Assembly (NCBI GenBank): GCA_947652605.1
Contig: OX393576.1
Coordinates: forward strand, 50,568,966 to 50,632,965
Direction: 5' to 3'
Length of the DNA stretch: 64,000 nucleotides
Origin: Elmis aenea
Lineage: Eukaryota; Arthropoda; Insecta; Coleoptera; Elmidae
Of this stretch, positions 1 through 11,665 are shown one piece after another; position 1 is the first letter of the stretch, and every line of letters starts with the position of its first letter. The notes under the pieces were generated by a model that worked only from the letters and a program-made list of their open reading frames with translations, did not search any database and was not told where the DNA came from. Made by a program: the position numbers and the translations under genes.

Positions 1-766
1 TAACTTGGGAAGTTAAAAAAAAACTTGTATTATTTTAGAAACTAAGAAACATCAATGGAGACAACTTGGAAAAATACCTCGTTTTTAAGAATTTTAGAAT
101 AAAATTGTAGGTTAGTCTCTACTCTAGACAATATTTTAAGTAAGAGAAAAAAATAGTACCATAGTTGCAAAAATTATTTAACTGTGCACTCTGTATGTAG
201 GTTTGTCTTTTTGTTCCTAGTGGATATTTTCTAGGAACCTAAGTAATTAAAATTAAAGACATTCATAATTTAAAAATAGTAGCGATAATGCAAAGGATAA
301 AAACAAATGTTGACAAGCTTGGTAAGTAAAACAAAATAAACATTAATATTGCAACAGCAAAGTTGTGATAAATAAGCCTTACAAAAAAATTTACCAACTT
401 CGTTAACCTAATACGCTTCTTTAAGTTATTAAGTCTGTAGTTCTTTGAGGATAACATAACTATATAAAAGCTCTTTGATGAAGAGCAACTGTCTTCTTTT
501 CTGACTCGATGAAAATTATTTTGTTTGTTTTCTTTTGATATTGTCGCAACTTAATAGCTGTCTAAGTATAAATCATTGTAACTTTATCTCATCTTAAAGT
601 CTCAGACAAACGCGAAAATTTTAATTATCGCGTACTTCCGAGGTACTAAAATTATAAACAGCTTTTTAGGTGGGGGAAGGATTATAACTTCCAACTGAAA
701 CTTTGTCTAAATGAATTTATAATTAAATGCCAATGGACGTCATTAAGAGAATGACGTGTTATTATA
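1..766. other. A+T-rich stretch without a recognisable gene
   Basis: No reading frame with family-like residues, RNA motif or clear inverted repeat was seen on either strand. The short open frame at 263-457 (minus) is a low-complexity, hydrophobic translation of A+T-rich DNA and is not supported. Confidence 0.5.
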
Positions 767-1178
767 CAAGGTGTTTAGTTTAAAATGAAGTACATGGGTA
801 TCTCGGAAACCGTTAGAAATACAAAATCGGTTAACTGGGGAAAAAGTTGCGCAATTACATGCGTATCAATAATTCAGTTTTACATTTTCAATAATTCATC
901 CTGTTTCGTAGTACCACGATGAAAACGAAAAATGTACATTTTCTTAAAACCTCCAAATTACCTTTATTTGAGAAGATTTGTGCGCCAAATTTTCAGGATC
1001 AGAGAAGTAAGTAATAAGGATTTTAAAAATGACATAAAGATTCTAGGCCTACTATGTTTCGCGCGGTCATACCTACCTTTTGTTTTTCTTGTGGACGCCA
1101 TATTGGATTTTTGCATTTTTTTAAATCTCCATAACAAATGCTTTTCAACCATGTAAAGCATTCATATGTTTAAACAAG

Positions 1179-1518
1179 GGAAAATATAAAAATTTGCAAA
1201 ATTAAGGTTTTACCACAGTAGGCCTTGGTGTCGTGAATAAACAATTGCTTCCACCTGGCTGAAGTCTTTCCCGATATTTATTGAAATACATTTCTGCAGC
1301 CATAATATCATTTCTCCTCCAGAGACTAAAACACTTCAACATTTCATATGTAAGCTTATTTGAAAAACGATCCATTGAAAACTTGAAAATCACTAACTTG
1401 TTTACGCTACAGAAAAATATGTAGTATTATATGACAGCTGTTAGAAATAGTCGTTGCAATTGTTAAGTCACGACACCAACTGTGGGGAAACCTTAATTTT
1501 GCAAATTTTCTAATTTTC
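1179..1518. mobile_element. Nested inverted-repeat MITE with transposase N-terminal remnant
   Basis: The terminal inverted repeats are long: left AATTTGCAAAATTAAGGTTT followed by a CCACAGT and a TTGGTGTCGTGA; the right end is its reverse complement with few changes. The segment between the arms encodes the minus-strand fragment described separately. The target-site duplication could not be read with confidence. Confidence 0.6.
1245..1393 (-). pseudogene. Remnant of Tc1/mariner-like transposase N-terminus (DUF4817-like)
   Basis: The minus-strand frame beginning at 1393 reads MDRFSNKLTYEMLKC from its sixth residue, then NDIMAAEMYFNKYRERLQP. Known family pattern: insect transposases with the DUF4817 helix-turn-helix region have FSN near the start, an M, then N...A...Y...Y..R..P. 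The positions visible here fit that spacing. About 45 residues are left; the frame then runs into the inverted repeat and loses similarity. Not functional. It matters because the same domain lies in the loop of the 20.3 kb foldback. The assignment rests on remembered family consensus, not on an alignment. Confidence 0.5.
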
Positions 1519-2522
1519 TCATCTGCAGTGTTAAATGTGCGCGGAATAAAACTATAAATACATATTCTAAAGCTCTTCCTTCTAAATTTATTGCTGCAAG
1601 AAAATCACATCTTTTTCAAAGTTCAAAAAAAAGATATTTCCAAATATCAAAACTATAAAATAAAATAATTGTTAAAAATAAACAAGTAACACAACAATAA
1701 TTGTAAAATTAAAAATGATGAAAAAACAACTAAAATAAATAAAAAATAATTAAACGCGCTTCTGAAAATCGAATAGGAATTTGTGACAAATAGGTACAAC
1801 AATAAGAGACAAAAAACAATGCTGTATAGTGTATACAAATGTATTTCTTCAAGCTTTTCAAATGAAGTAAAATACCATGTGTCATCAATGAATTAAGAAA
1901 AAAAAAATCTATTTGACTATGTAAATGGCAAAAATAAAGTTGTTTGTCATAAAACAAAAACAAATCGACCTAGCAAAAATTTGTGATTACCATCCGATTC
2001 GACTTTAAAAGTTTATTATATTTTACACATTTAGAATATTTTATAATTCAAAGGAGTTATAGGCGATTTTTAAAAATCGTATTTTCCGGTTTTTCCGAAT
2101 TTTTCGGAAACCGTTTGAGATATTTCCAATTTCGCTTCGGATTATTATTGAGACCAAATTTAGCAACTTTGTCAAATTTAAACCTATACTCTAGCTATTA
2201 TAATCAGCGAGATTCCCATGCTAAGACTCGAATTTCAAAAACTCTGTTTATCTAATATGACACCCATTTGAAATTAAAAAAGTTAACTTTGGGATGACAA
2301 AAACTAAGCAGGCTGGGTTAATTGTGATAAAGCCAGGTGATTAAGTCTTTTTTCTTAACATTGAAAACCTAATATCAGATTTCTAATAGTGATAATGAGA
2401 AAGCTATAAAGAATAGTGGTTTCAGGATACTTCGGGAACAGCACATAAAAACACACTTCTTTGGTAATTTAACCATCTTTCTATCTCCAACGGTTTCCGA
2501 GATCCCCATGTTCTTCACGTTG

Positions 2523-4421
2523 TGTACTAATATCGTTTTAAATAAAGTAGAACAATGCAAGAAACATCTTAACGATAATGTTGTGATTACGTCTACCTAA
2601 CGAAAACATGTACAAGTGCACGTTTTTATTAAAAAATCTAATATTCAGTTTCATTAGATCATAGTGGTATTGGAGGAGAACCGTATACATAGACATATAG
2701 TGCATGTAAGAGCCTTACATCGCACGTCGCACGTTCACCGAGACTTGTATTGCATAATAAGTACGGACACCTGTTCTTTCGTCATACTGCAACCAATATT
2801 ATTAACTTTCGCCAGTCACCACTGTTTTCCAAATTTTATAAAACAAATGAAGCGAGTCGATTGACGCGTGGTCAGTGAAAGAAATCGGATTGCGGTGTTT
2901 CATTTCGTATTTAAAAAAAAAAAAAATAAACAGTTTGACATCAAGACGACCTTGCTCGAAAGCTTAAGGAAACAAAGCCAATAACCTCTAGTACATATCA
3001 CGGTGCATTCAGCTACTATGAACTAATACCTTTCTGATTTCATTTAGATCTCAAGAATTTCGATTGCAGTTGTGCAAGATGTAATTGTATTCGAGTGATG
3101 TGCTAGGTTGTTTGTCATACTATAGCTTTAAAGTAAGATAGTGAGTGGTCATCTATCTCTTTAATATCTTCCGCAAAAAGTTGCTTTCTAATCACCTCTG
3201 ACCTACTAATAGCCACGTTAGATTCATCGTATAAGTTTATTGCATTATGCTGTATCTTGTGACTAGCCATAATATTTATTATCTTAATTTTCCACTTTCC
3301 ATTTGATACAACGCGGCATCAATTCAATCAATCAATATTGTACAGGGTGCCTCATTTTCTATGGCAATGCAGCATATCTAGCTTAATACAGGCGAAACAA
3401 ATACGATGGTTATATGTTGTGCTCTATTTTTAAAACAAATTCAATTGCCTACGTGAAAAATATATTTTTAAAACTTTGATGATCAGGAAAAACTGTACAA
3501 GTGACCAAATGGTGTCACAAAATCATCTTATTTTAAGGGATCTTTATAAAACTCTTATCAGGTTGCTTACAAGTTACACCTGATCAAATTGCTTGGCATT
3601 ACGAATCCATTTCGATCTCGTGATATAATATAAGCGTGATTTTTCAGAAAACGTAATCGTTTGTGATGTTGCACACAAATAGGTTGTTCTTACACTGAAG
3701 ACCATCCACGTATGTACATAACTTACTAGACCTAGGCACTCCTAACGAAAATGTGTAAAATTCATGTTATATTCAACGCAGTATAAGCATTGTAAATCCT
3801 GGTTCTCTTTAGCTTTCTTTACTCTGGTGTGCCTGTTTTAAGCTCAACGTTTTTAACAACTAAATAAAAATGTTTCAGAATACTCTTAAATTATTTTAGT
3901 TGTATTGAGGCTCATTAGACTTTAGATGCGAAGAAAAATTCCATAACGTGCAGGGGCATTTTGTATAAACAATTATTTATTCCTTGTATTGTCATCCATC
4001 AATATCACAAATATTAAATAATAATTAAATGCACTTGGGGCCCCTGGGAAATTAAAGGTCTGGAGGTAGTACGATTCCGACAATCTCCCCAAGGCCGATT
4101 CTGCTTACAACAATTCTGCTATTGCAATAAACTTTAAAATGAAGTTCATTATTAGACAGGGACACCGCTCCAAATGTAACACTTAAATATATTTTAATAG
4201 TGGTGTTTACCACATATTACAACCTTGGTATATTTATCGTATCATACACAGAATGGCAAATTATTGTGGTCACATATAAAGAATTCCAACAAAGTAATCA
4301 ATTTTTATAATTACTTATAGGGAAACTGATAGTTTAATATCAGCAAATTTCTACTTTTACGTATTACTATTTTTATAAAAATAATCGCATATAGTTAGTA
4401 GTATTTTTGTTTATATGTAGA
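2523..4421. other. No gene seen; one solitary foldback end at 3343
   Basis: At 3341-3350 the sequence reads TA then CAGGGTGC, the start signature of the foldback elements, but no matching inverted end was found downstream. Near 3950-4050 there are C/G-rich runs (GCAGGGGCATTTTG and GGGGCCCCTGGG) like hAT ends, but no duplication pairs them. The rest is A+T-rich and uninformative. Confidence 0.45.
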
Positions 4422-4620
4422 CAGGGCCGGTTTTACCATAAGGGGGCTCTAGACAATTGCCTTGGGGCGACAAGATACGGGAGCGCCACCTTATTCATTG
4501 AAAAAAAAAATGAATTTGAAAAAATTTTAACAGATGCGGGAAACATAGCAAAGGTCTAAGTGTAATGCCTAGTTTTGAATAAGGAAGATATTAAAAAAAT
4601 AAACAGCTTGTGTATGAAGC

Positions 4621-5000
4621 CAGTGGCGTACGCAGGGGAGGGGATTGGGGGGATAAATCCCCCCCGAAAATTTGAAAACGACTGAAATTATAATTACTGC
4701 ATATCCAAGCAAATAAAATACATTTAAAATATATAATATGTTTGCATATTTTACTGATAAATGTAATTTTTGGGTACGTTTAACCTTTAAAATTAAAAAA
4801 AAATGCCTATAGCACTGTTAACTGGGAGGCTACCGCCCCCTGGGTCCCCGCACCTTTTCCTTACAACTCACTTTTTATGTCTTGGCCCCTAGGTCATTTT
4901 CTAATTTTACCATTACCATGCCCCGTTTGAAATAGGTCAGTATTATTTTTGCAAATTAAAACAATATCCCCCCCGAAATATTTTTCTGCGTACGCCACTG
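4621..5000. mobile_element. hAT MITE with perfect 8-bp target duplication
   Basis: Terminal repeats are CAGTGGCGTACGCAGG and its reverse complement CTGCGTACGCCACTG. The element is flanked by perfect TATGAAGC duplications at 4613-4620 and 5001-5008. G-rich and C-rich runs lie just inside both ends. No coding potential. It interrupts the transposase remnant of the surrounding hAT, so it is younger than that element. Confidence 0.93.
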
Positions 5001-5008
5001 TATGAAGC

Positions 5009-6040
5009 AGATGATGAAATCATAACGGGTTTTAAACAAAAACTAAAGAAGACTTTTTTTTAAATATTGATAACGCAATTTCATGTGTTCATCAAAAATT
5101 TAAACATATATCAGCAAATTTTCTAATATTTGGTTTCTTTTTATTTTAAAAAATACTTCATCACAACTTCTTAAAAATTGTTTGAGATTGTAAAATTATT
5201 TAAAACATGATATTTTAAGAGCCATTGACAGAACATGTTTATTATTATTATGTTATTTATCTCAAAAATTGATGAAATCCTCATGTATCATATTAAATAA
5301 CGTCTTATTGATTTTAAAGTGTATTGACATTCATGTTTCTGTTATTAGTAGATATAATGCAAGAAGTATAATGTGCTTAAGTTGTATTGGTATGTTGACT
5401 TGTCTTATATCATGTCTAAAAAACTGATCTCTCAAAGACTAATAAAATTATTATTATTATTATTATGTAGTGAATTACAAATAATAGCAAGGCGAATTCC
5501 AAAATAGTTATTTATGTATCAAGGCCAAAAAGTACGTTTTGGCCGAGGTGCATATTACATTTTTTGTGCTATCGAATTAAAAACAATTTAAATTTTTAGT
5601 AATTTTCCAAATTATAGGTTAGAAACTACGTGACATTCTGTCACTGACAGATGACGGCGTGTGTACTGCATTACCGGCCCTCTCCTTAGCAACGGCCGTA
5701 AAAGTTACTTTTTCGGCCGTTGCTAAGGGTAACGGCCTGAAAAATAACTTTTACGGCCGTTGCTAAGGATAGGGTCGGTAATGCAGTACTTTATGGTTGC
5801 TAACGCGTCCGTCAAACAGCTGTTTCTAGTACGATCGCACAAAAATACTTTTTCAATAAATGTTCTGTTAGATAGATGTAAAAATTATTTAGTATAGATT
5901 GTTCCAAATGTGTTTATTGTTCTGAGAATTTTTGCGACATTATCAGCATTGGTAGCAAGTTCAGAAAGGAGTTTTTTAAATTAAACTTACAGAAACGTAC
6001 ACTCGCTATACGATGTGTCAGGAACAACTGATTTTTCTAA
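5009..6040 (+). pseudogene. hAT transposase remnants (ZMYM/TTF type)
   Basis: Two islands are readable. Around 5010-5340, in shifting plus-strand frames, residues such as ADDEIITGFKQKLK and later a degraded counterpart of the family's DIDG..L..EL stretch match the middle of insect ZMYM1/TTF-like hAT transposases. Around 5942-6040 the frame reads ALVASSERSFFKLNLQKR, the degraded form of the C-terminal dimerisation motif (usually ...ERSFSKLKLIK...LR). Stops and frameshifts are frequent and a 336-bp repeat (5505-5840) lies between the islands, so no protein can be made. Confidence 0.6.
5505..5840 (+). repeat. Multi-hairpin repeat, copy 1 of 3
   Basis: The unit begins TAGTTATTTATGTATCAAGG and ends GTACGATCGCAC, flanked by AAAA on both sides. 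It contains several hairpins built from CGGCCGTTGCTAAGG and AACTTTTACGGCCG-like words and an internal TTTTTGTGCTATCG that is the inverse of the right end. The related hAT copy at 11043-11580 lacks it (empty site CCAAAAAATACTTTT), which proves it is a discrete insertion. Compared with copies at 18.1 and 48.6 kb it lacks one hairpin segment of about 75 bp. I could not assign a superfamily. Confidence 0.8.
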
Positions 6041-6416
6041 AAATAATTTACCTAAAGAGCATGAAACTCCATCTACATACAATCGGTATAGATGAATTCT
6101 TATTTCACAAATTCGCTTAAGCAAAAACCTGACAAATTAAAGTTTCTATATTTTGTATTTCAGACGTAATCATACAAATATGTATGTACAAATGTATTAG
6201 TGTTAATTTAAAAAATATATATTTTTTAAGAATTTATAAAAAACTTCTTTTATAAATATAAATAGATTTTTGGGGATTTACCCCCGTTAAAATTAGTTCC
6301 CTTGCTGCTCGACGTTTAGATAAATCCCCAAAAATATATTACACGATAATGTATCGGCGAGCCCAATTTTTTTGCCTAGAGGCGTCAGATAGGTACCTAC
6401 TCTTGCGCCAGCCCTG

Positions 6417-7200
6417 TATGTAGGTGTTTTGTTTGGTTTCGAAATTTAACATTTATTTCAGTTCAAGTAACAAAAAGGCTTTTACGCTTTCGCAATCGAT
6501 TCGTGGTAATTTTGATTGAAAGGCGTACGTCGGGCGTCTAAATTAACTCTGAAGTTTCTTAGCAGTAGCTTAGATTGATAAATATTTATTGCTCACATAC
6601 AGGTAGGCAGGCAGATGGAAAGTACTAACAAAAACACGTTTTTCAATAACTTAAAATGTTATAGTACTGGAAATAATGACATAAAAAGGTACTATCACAG
6701 TTCATTAGATAAACTTTTAAGTCAATTCATTGTTTTCAGGGGAAAAAACGGAGCTTTTCTTAATTTTGCTTTCTATCAAAGTTTTTGTAAAAACTTTTGG
6801 AAAAAACTGTGACATACAAAACAATTACACAAAACTATCTGAAAAAATCTGTTAAAGAATTAACAATATAACTAACTGTTCACAAAAAAATAAAAACTTT
6901 TTGAGACATAGGTAGTTTGTAAGAAAATTTGTAGAAAAAAAAACGTTAAAATAGTTGTCCAATCAAATTTAATAAAAAAATTTGCAATAAAAAATATATT
7001 CCACTAAAGCATTTTAAGCATTTTTTAAGAAATGTTGGACTAAACTTGCAATTATTCAAAAACATATCTTCTTAGACTTTCTTATTAGATGTCTGCCCGT
7101 TTAAACTTCAATATATTAAGCCTAGTTATTTGACTACGATCCTAACATTCTATACAACGCTTCCTGGCCCTCTTTGTCCTTAAGGCTTTGTAAGATTTTG
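6417..7200. other. No gene seen
   Basis: A+T-rich DNA. The open frame at 6615-6812 has no recognisable motif and a composition like its surroundings. Confidence 0.45.
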
Positions 7201-7450
7201 CAAAACACGATCGCTGTAGTAATTGACAGTTTTTAACATGTCTAATTGTGTTTTATTATTTTTCGAAAAAAAAACATTATTTTGCAAGTATTAAATTAAA
7301 AATGGACCTTCTGTCGAAATACTTTTTTGAAAGTGTATTCAAGACGTTTCTATTTTATGCAAAATGCAAAATATTGATTTTTTGTTGAAACATAATAAAA
7401 GACAAATAAACAAATTATAAACTGTCAATTACTACAGCGATCCTGTTTTG
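7201..7450. mobile_element. MITE with 30-bp inverted repeats
   Basis: The left end reads CAAAACACGATCGCTG, then TAGTAATTGACAGTTT; the right end is the reverse complement with one difference (CAGCGATCCTGTTTTG). The inside is A+T-rich and non-coding. No convincing target duplication, so superfamily and exact ends are open. Confidence 0.65.
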
Positions 7451-8008
7451 TTTAGTCAAATACAACGATTTTGTGAAAAATAATACTTTTTTTCCTCGAA
7501 CATTTTCTTATGTAACACTAAAAAATCTTTATATAGTTAGAAAAAAATCTCTATCAATTAAAGTAAAAACAATGCAGGATTCTATTTTTAAAAAATATGA
7601 CGATCGCCTGTCAGTTGCACACGGTTGGCCGAAAACAATTGAAGTACGTCAAAATGTAGCTAACAATTAGCCATACACTTTTTATATGAAACCTTTTTTC
7701 ATGAAACTTGTATTTACGCCGTTACAGTAGCGTTTCCATACTACCATACTTCTGGATTATCAAACGATGAAAGCAACTTCTATCGGCGTGCTAATGTGAC
7801 CTTGTCCAACAAAGCAAAATCAATCATTTTTAGGGAGTCAAAAAGGGGGCCAATTTCAGAATTTACGCCAGTAACTGATGTGCCACCCTCACGCATCTGT
7901 TTCTTACAAAGTTTAATTGATAGCTACTGCTTATATTTAAGTTATTAAAAAAGTAGCATGGAAGCATAAATTTAACCGGTTTTAAGTTTGGGTGTTAACG
8001 AAGGATAC
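7451..8008. other. No gene seen
   Basis: The frame at 7473-7670 starts well but shows no known motif and sits in unremarkable A+T-rich DNA. Nothing else is visible. Confidence 0.4.
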
Positions 8009-8360
8009 CAGGGATAGGAAGTCGACAGAAAAATAAACGACTCCCAACTCCGACTCCGACTCATGATTCCGACTTTCGACTCCCGACTCCTTTCATAAAT
8101 GCACTACCCTGGAGAACATTAAGAAAAACTGGTTAAACCATTATGAGATATTTATTATTTGGTTTCCGTTGTTGAATAGAAAAACAAAATGTCGTTTGCT
8201 TTTCCGTTTTTTTTTTTAATCCGGCTAATATCGGTCTTTTGTTTTAGTTTTTGTTTTGTTCTCATCCTAAATTTTAAAAAAAACTGAATCAAAGAGTCAG
8301 GAGTTGATAGTTTTTCCAACTCCCGACTCCGATTCCCGACTTCTCGACTCCCCATCCATG
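8009..8360. mobile_element. hAT MITE rich in GACTCC words
   Basis: Left end CAGGGATAGGAAGTCG; the reverse complement of the right end is CATGGATGGGGAGTCG (13 of 16). Flanking duplications are AAGGATAC (8001-8008) and AAGGATCC (8361-8368), 7 of 8. Both subterminal regions carry clustered GACTCC/GATTCC words, the kind of reiterated short site expected for transposase binding. Non-coding. Confidence 0.85.
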
Positions 8361-8453
8361 AAGGATCCTAAAATGTTTTTCATCAAATAAATCTAATCGT
8401 TTATTGACAAATCATTTTATAAATTTTGAATTTTAAATTTTGATATCCTACCA

Positions 8454-8688
8454 CAGTGTTTCCCAAACTTTCGACATCTGTGTACCCCTTCTATAATTTT
8501 CGTAGCACTGAGTACCCCTCGTTAAAAAAAATTAAAATAATAAACGAAAAATAAAATTTATTTATAATAAAATACAAATAAAATAAATAAAAGTTATATT
8601 TATAAATAACATTTATTATAATCGCGTACCCCCACCAAACTCTTCCCGTACCCCCAGTGGTACGCGTACCACACTTTGGGAAACACTG
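8454..8688. mobile_element. hAT MITE
   Basis: Terminal repeats are CAGTGTTTCCCAAACTTT and the reverse complement of AAAGTGTGGTACGCG-type sequence ending GGGAAACACTG. A 7-bp direct repeat CTACCAC abuts both ends (8448-8454 and 8690-8696). The subterminal words GTACCCC and TACCCCCA are repeated. Non-coding. Confidence 0.85.
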
Positions 8689-8696
8689 TCTACCAC

Positions 8697-11042
8697 AATC
8701 AAACTTGTAAAGAAATCTTCAAAACTTGTACTTATTGAAATCTCAAAACTTGATTTATTCACGGCCACAATACCTTATTTTTCTTGCATAGAGAACGTAA
8801 AAATGTATAATGTTTCAAGAATTCACATATTTTCACGAGTTACAAAAATAATTTCATTTCACACTTACTCAAACAAACCACAAAACTGTTCTTAACTTTG
8901 TAAAATTATATATTTAACAGTTCTTATTGACTGTATGCAAAGTATGTAATTAATACAATTACATAATGCGCAAGATATCGACGTACAGAAACTAGGACAT
9001 GCCATCAACCAAATTTAAAGCAATACCTAGGTATGAATATGTATGTAAGTCGCTCATGCATTGCGTAACAGAATACGAAAGTAACAACCTGTACTTAACC
9101 AATTTTTGTGGTTACTGTGTTATTAGCAATTTATTCCAATTATGTACAGCTTGTTTCGTATTAACAGTTGAGCATCTTGGTTTTTTTGGTAGTGTGCAAT
9201 AGGCTTTATTAGCTAATTAATTATGAAAAGATAGCAAATTTCTAGTACAATCTCATCGGTGAGTGCACGTTGATCAAGTCCGGTACGTTACAGGTGAGAG
9301 GTAGTCTCATGGCCACCTAGTGGCCGAGGTGAACCGCCTGCTTCGATAAGTGCTGTGGGTGCGACGCTGTTGACATTTAGCACCGTTGGTATCACCCCCT
9401 GCAACAGGTCTGTCAACATTCTACTCTACATGCTTGGTAAATACACTCGATGTATTGTTTTCCACAGATGACAGTTTTATGTGAAATGAAAACTTTAAAT
9501 TATCCTGGCCAGAAAAATCGACTTCATGATCACTAAAGTTATTATCATTCAAACTTATCAAAGGTCAGCAGCTACTAAGTGTTTAACTGCCCTTCACCTT
9601 ATCTTGAAACGGGCTAAAAGAAGATAACAAAACCATCAAACATTTTTCTGAAATACATGTTAAACAAAATTATTGACCCAAAATACTGACTCACAGTACT
9701 AGCTTAACATAATCTATATAAGCCTAAAATATTTATAATTGTTAAAAATTTACATATTCAACATTTAAAAACATTTCTATCTCTTTAGATTATTCCAGAA
9801 TGATAATCTAAAATTTATGTTCTATGGTGGTACTAAAACCATTTAGTAAAGTCCTTTATAGTTATAGGGAGTAATATGCTGATTTAATATTAAACAAGCA
9901 AAGCCGGTTTTGGCAAAACTTTTGTTGCGTAGTTTTATTCGAATAAGTAAATATTTAAAAACAAAACATAAGAGCTCAAAAAAACACATTTTCTACAAGC
10001 TTACGTTATTAAGAAAAATTTGTTTTTTTTTCAAAACAATTTTTTTAAGGTAGGTTTAGAAACCAACAAAAGTAAAAGAAAAGCAGACAATAAAAATTAA
10101 ATACTGAAGTAAAACCGTAAAAGAAATGAGAAAAAAACAAATTGGAAAAGTAAAAAAATGTGAATTGAAATCTGGAAAAAAATTATGAATTGAGGAAGTA
10201 AAAGCAGCATAAGAAAAATAAAAATAGAATGAAATATATTAAGGTAATACGCCACCCAAAACTAATTAAAGATAAAGTAAATAAATCAAAAATCAAATGA
10301 AATAAAGAAATTCTCTAGCATAAAAACCTAAAGCTTTAAAGATATCTCAAAACACAGAGACTGAATGATTAAGTGAAAGAAGGTACATATCATGGAAAGA
10401 TATTTTTAAAAAAACTGATAAAATTAACGTACAAAAGGTAGAGAATAAAGTTTAAAACTGATCTTGCATAGAAACGCCTAGCTAAAATCTCGAAAGCTGA
10501 TGTTTTTCCCTATTAATAGATGAAATTAATAGACATATGTTGTTGCAAAGTGCAAACAACTAAAATGCAACGAAATCTATTAAATATTGTTTTATTACTC
10601 GTAAAACCAAAAAAGTTTGTTGCAAACACAACACTTCATTAAACTAATGGTATTCATTTTAATAAATTTTATAGGGATTACTCGCCCTTTCGAAAAACCA
10701 GCATGAACTCTCTTCTAAAGATAATTTTCATTTACAACTCACTTTTATCATGACAGTTATTGTATTTATTACGGTTAAATGCGTATGCTGCTAACCACAA
10801 CACAGGATAATTCAGGACTAAATTACAAACTGATATGCCGAGTTATATATAAGCTACTAAAACGTTTATTTTAGGTAAAAAGCACATAAAGCAGGAGCCT
10901 AAATTTAATTGTCTATAAAGCTTCCTAAAGCGTTTAATTTAATTTATTGACGACAAGCAAAAACTATTACCTACAACCCGGAAATGTTTTCAAATGGTAA
11001 ATCATGTCCTGATTACTGTTTATTCATTAGCAATAAAAATCA
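8697..11042. other. No gene seen; one G+C-richer island at 9255-9415
   Basis: Mostly A+T-rich with purine-rich runs around 10050-10250. The exception is 9255-9415, a clearly more G+C-rich block with a potential stem (GTGGCCACCTAGTGGCC region) and TGGCCGAGGTG, which fits a Pol III box A, but no box B follows at the right distance and I could not fold it into a known RNA. The frame at 8999-9202 has no motif. Confidence 0.4.
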
Positions 11043-11580
11043 TAATGATTACTTACAGATAATAGCGAGGCGAAATCCAAAAAATACTTTTTCAATAAAT
11101 GTCCTGTTAGAATCAGTGGTTTCCAACCTGTGGGGCGCGCCCCCCTAGGGGGCGCAAGACTATTGTAAGGGGGGCACGCAGCTGTTACCAAACTATCATT
11201 TTTGAATACAAACAAACAAACAAAACTTTATTTTTACAAAATATGGTATCTTGTTTTGAAGCCGATTAATGTTATAATTTATCTATAGTGCATGAAATTG
11301 CATTTACAACCGATAAAAATGAATTAGTTAACAACTTCGCCTAAGCAAAAGCCCGAAAAATTAATGTTTCTTAATTTTTGTATTTCAGACGTAAAAATAT
11401 CAGGAGTAGCTAATCATGTACAGATGTATGTACAGATGTATTCATTTTTATTTAAAAAATTATATTTAAAATTTATGACATTATTTTTATAAATATATAT
11501 GTTTTCGGGAATTTACCCGCGTTAAAATTTGTTTATTTGCTGTTCGACGTTTGGGTAAAATCCCAAAAACATATTAAAAG
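11043..11580 (+). mobile_element. Partial second copy of the 4.4 kb hAT family
   Basis: From AATAGCGAGGCGAAATCC onward it matches 5477-5504 joined directly to 5841-5873, then resumes at about 11290 to 11580 in parallel with about 6060-6340, including the hairpin formed by GGGAATTTACCCGCG and CGACGTTTGGGTAAAATCC. The ends of the parent element are missing. A G+C-rich insertion beginning CAGTGGTTTCCAACCTG (11114 to roughly 11285) looks like part of a hAT MITE, since that start is a common hAT terminus, but its other end was not found. Confidence 0.7.
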
Positions 11581-11665
11581 TATGCGGTTACATTACAACC
11601 GTATTCGCACGATACGAGCTTCGCGCGTATGCGTCCGTATTCGCGAAAATCAAACAATGCAAGTA

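Larger units (their letters stand above)
767..2522. mobile_element. Old, eroded foldback element (CAGGGTG-type)
   Basis: The left end reads TATA then CAAGGTG, followed at about 795-845 by the subterminal block seen in the other foldbacks (GGGTATCTCGGAAACCGTT, then GGTTAACT and a GTTGCGC). The reverse complement of 2450-2522 carries the same block in the opposite orientation (GGGGATCTCGGAAACCGTT, then GGTTAAATTACC). A second shared motif, GCCATATTGGAT, lies at 1099 in the left half. The arms are strongly diverged, so this is an old insertion. A smaller inverted-repeat element (1179-1518) sits inside it. Ends were set by comparison with better-preserved copies and are approximate. Confidence 0.55.
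4422..6416 (+). mobile_element. Degenerate hAT transposon with two nested insertions
   Basis: Ends are CAGGGCCGGTTTTACC on the left and a right end whose reverse complement is CAGGGCTGGCGCAAGAG. They are flanked by 8-bp duplications TATGTAGA (4414-4421) and TATGTAGG (6417-6424), 7 of 8 identical, as expected for hAT. Inside are remnants of a ZMYM/TTF-type hAT transposase in plus orientation, a 380-bp hAT MITE (4621-5000) and a structured repeat (5505-5840). An ATT microsatellite lies at about 5447-5466. The 3' part is shared with 11043-11580, so this family has at least two copies here. Confidence 0.8.

Noticed and set aside
9255..9415. tRNA gene or SINE
   Set aside because: TGGCCGAGGTG fits box A, but no GGTTCGANTCC box B follows at tRNA spacing, and there is no A-rich tail or duplication.
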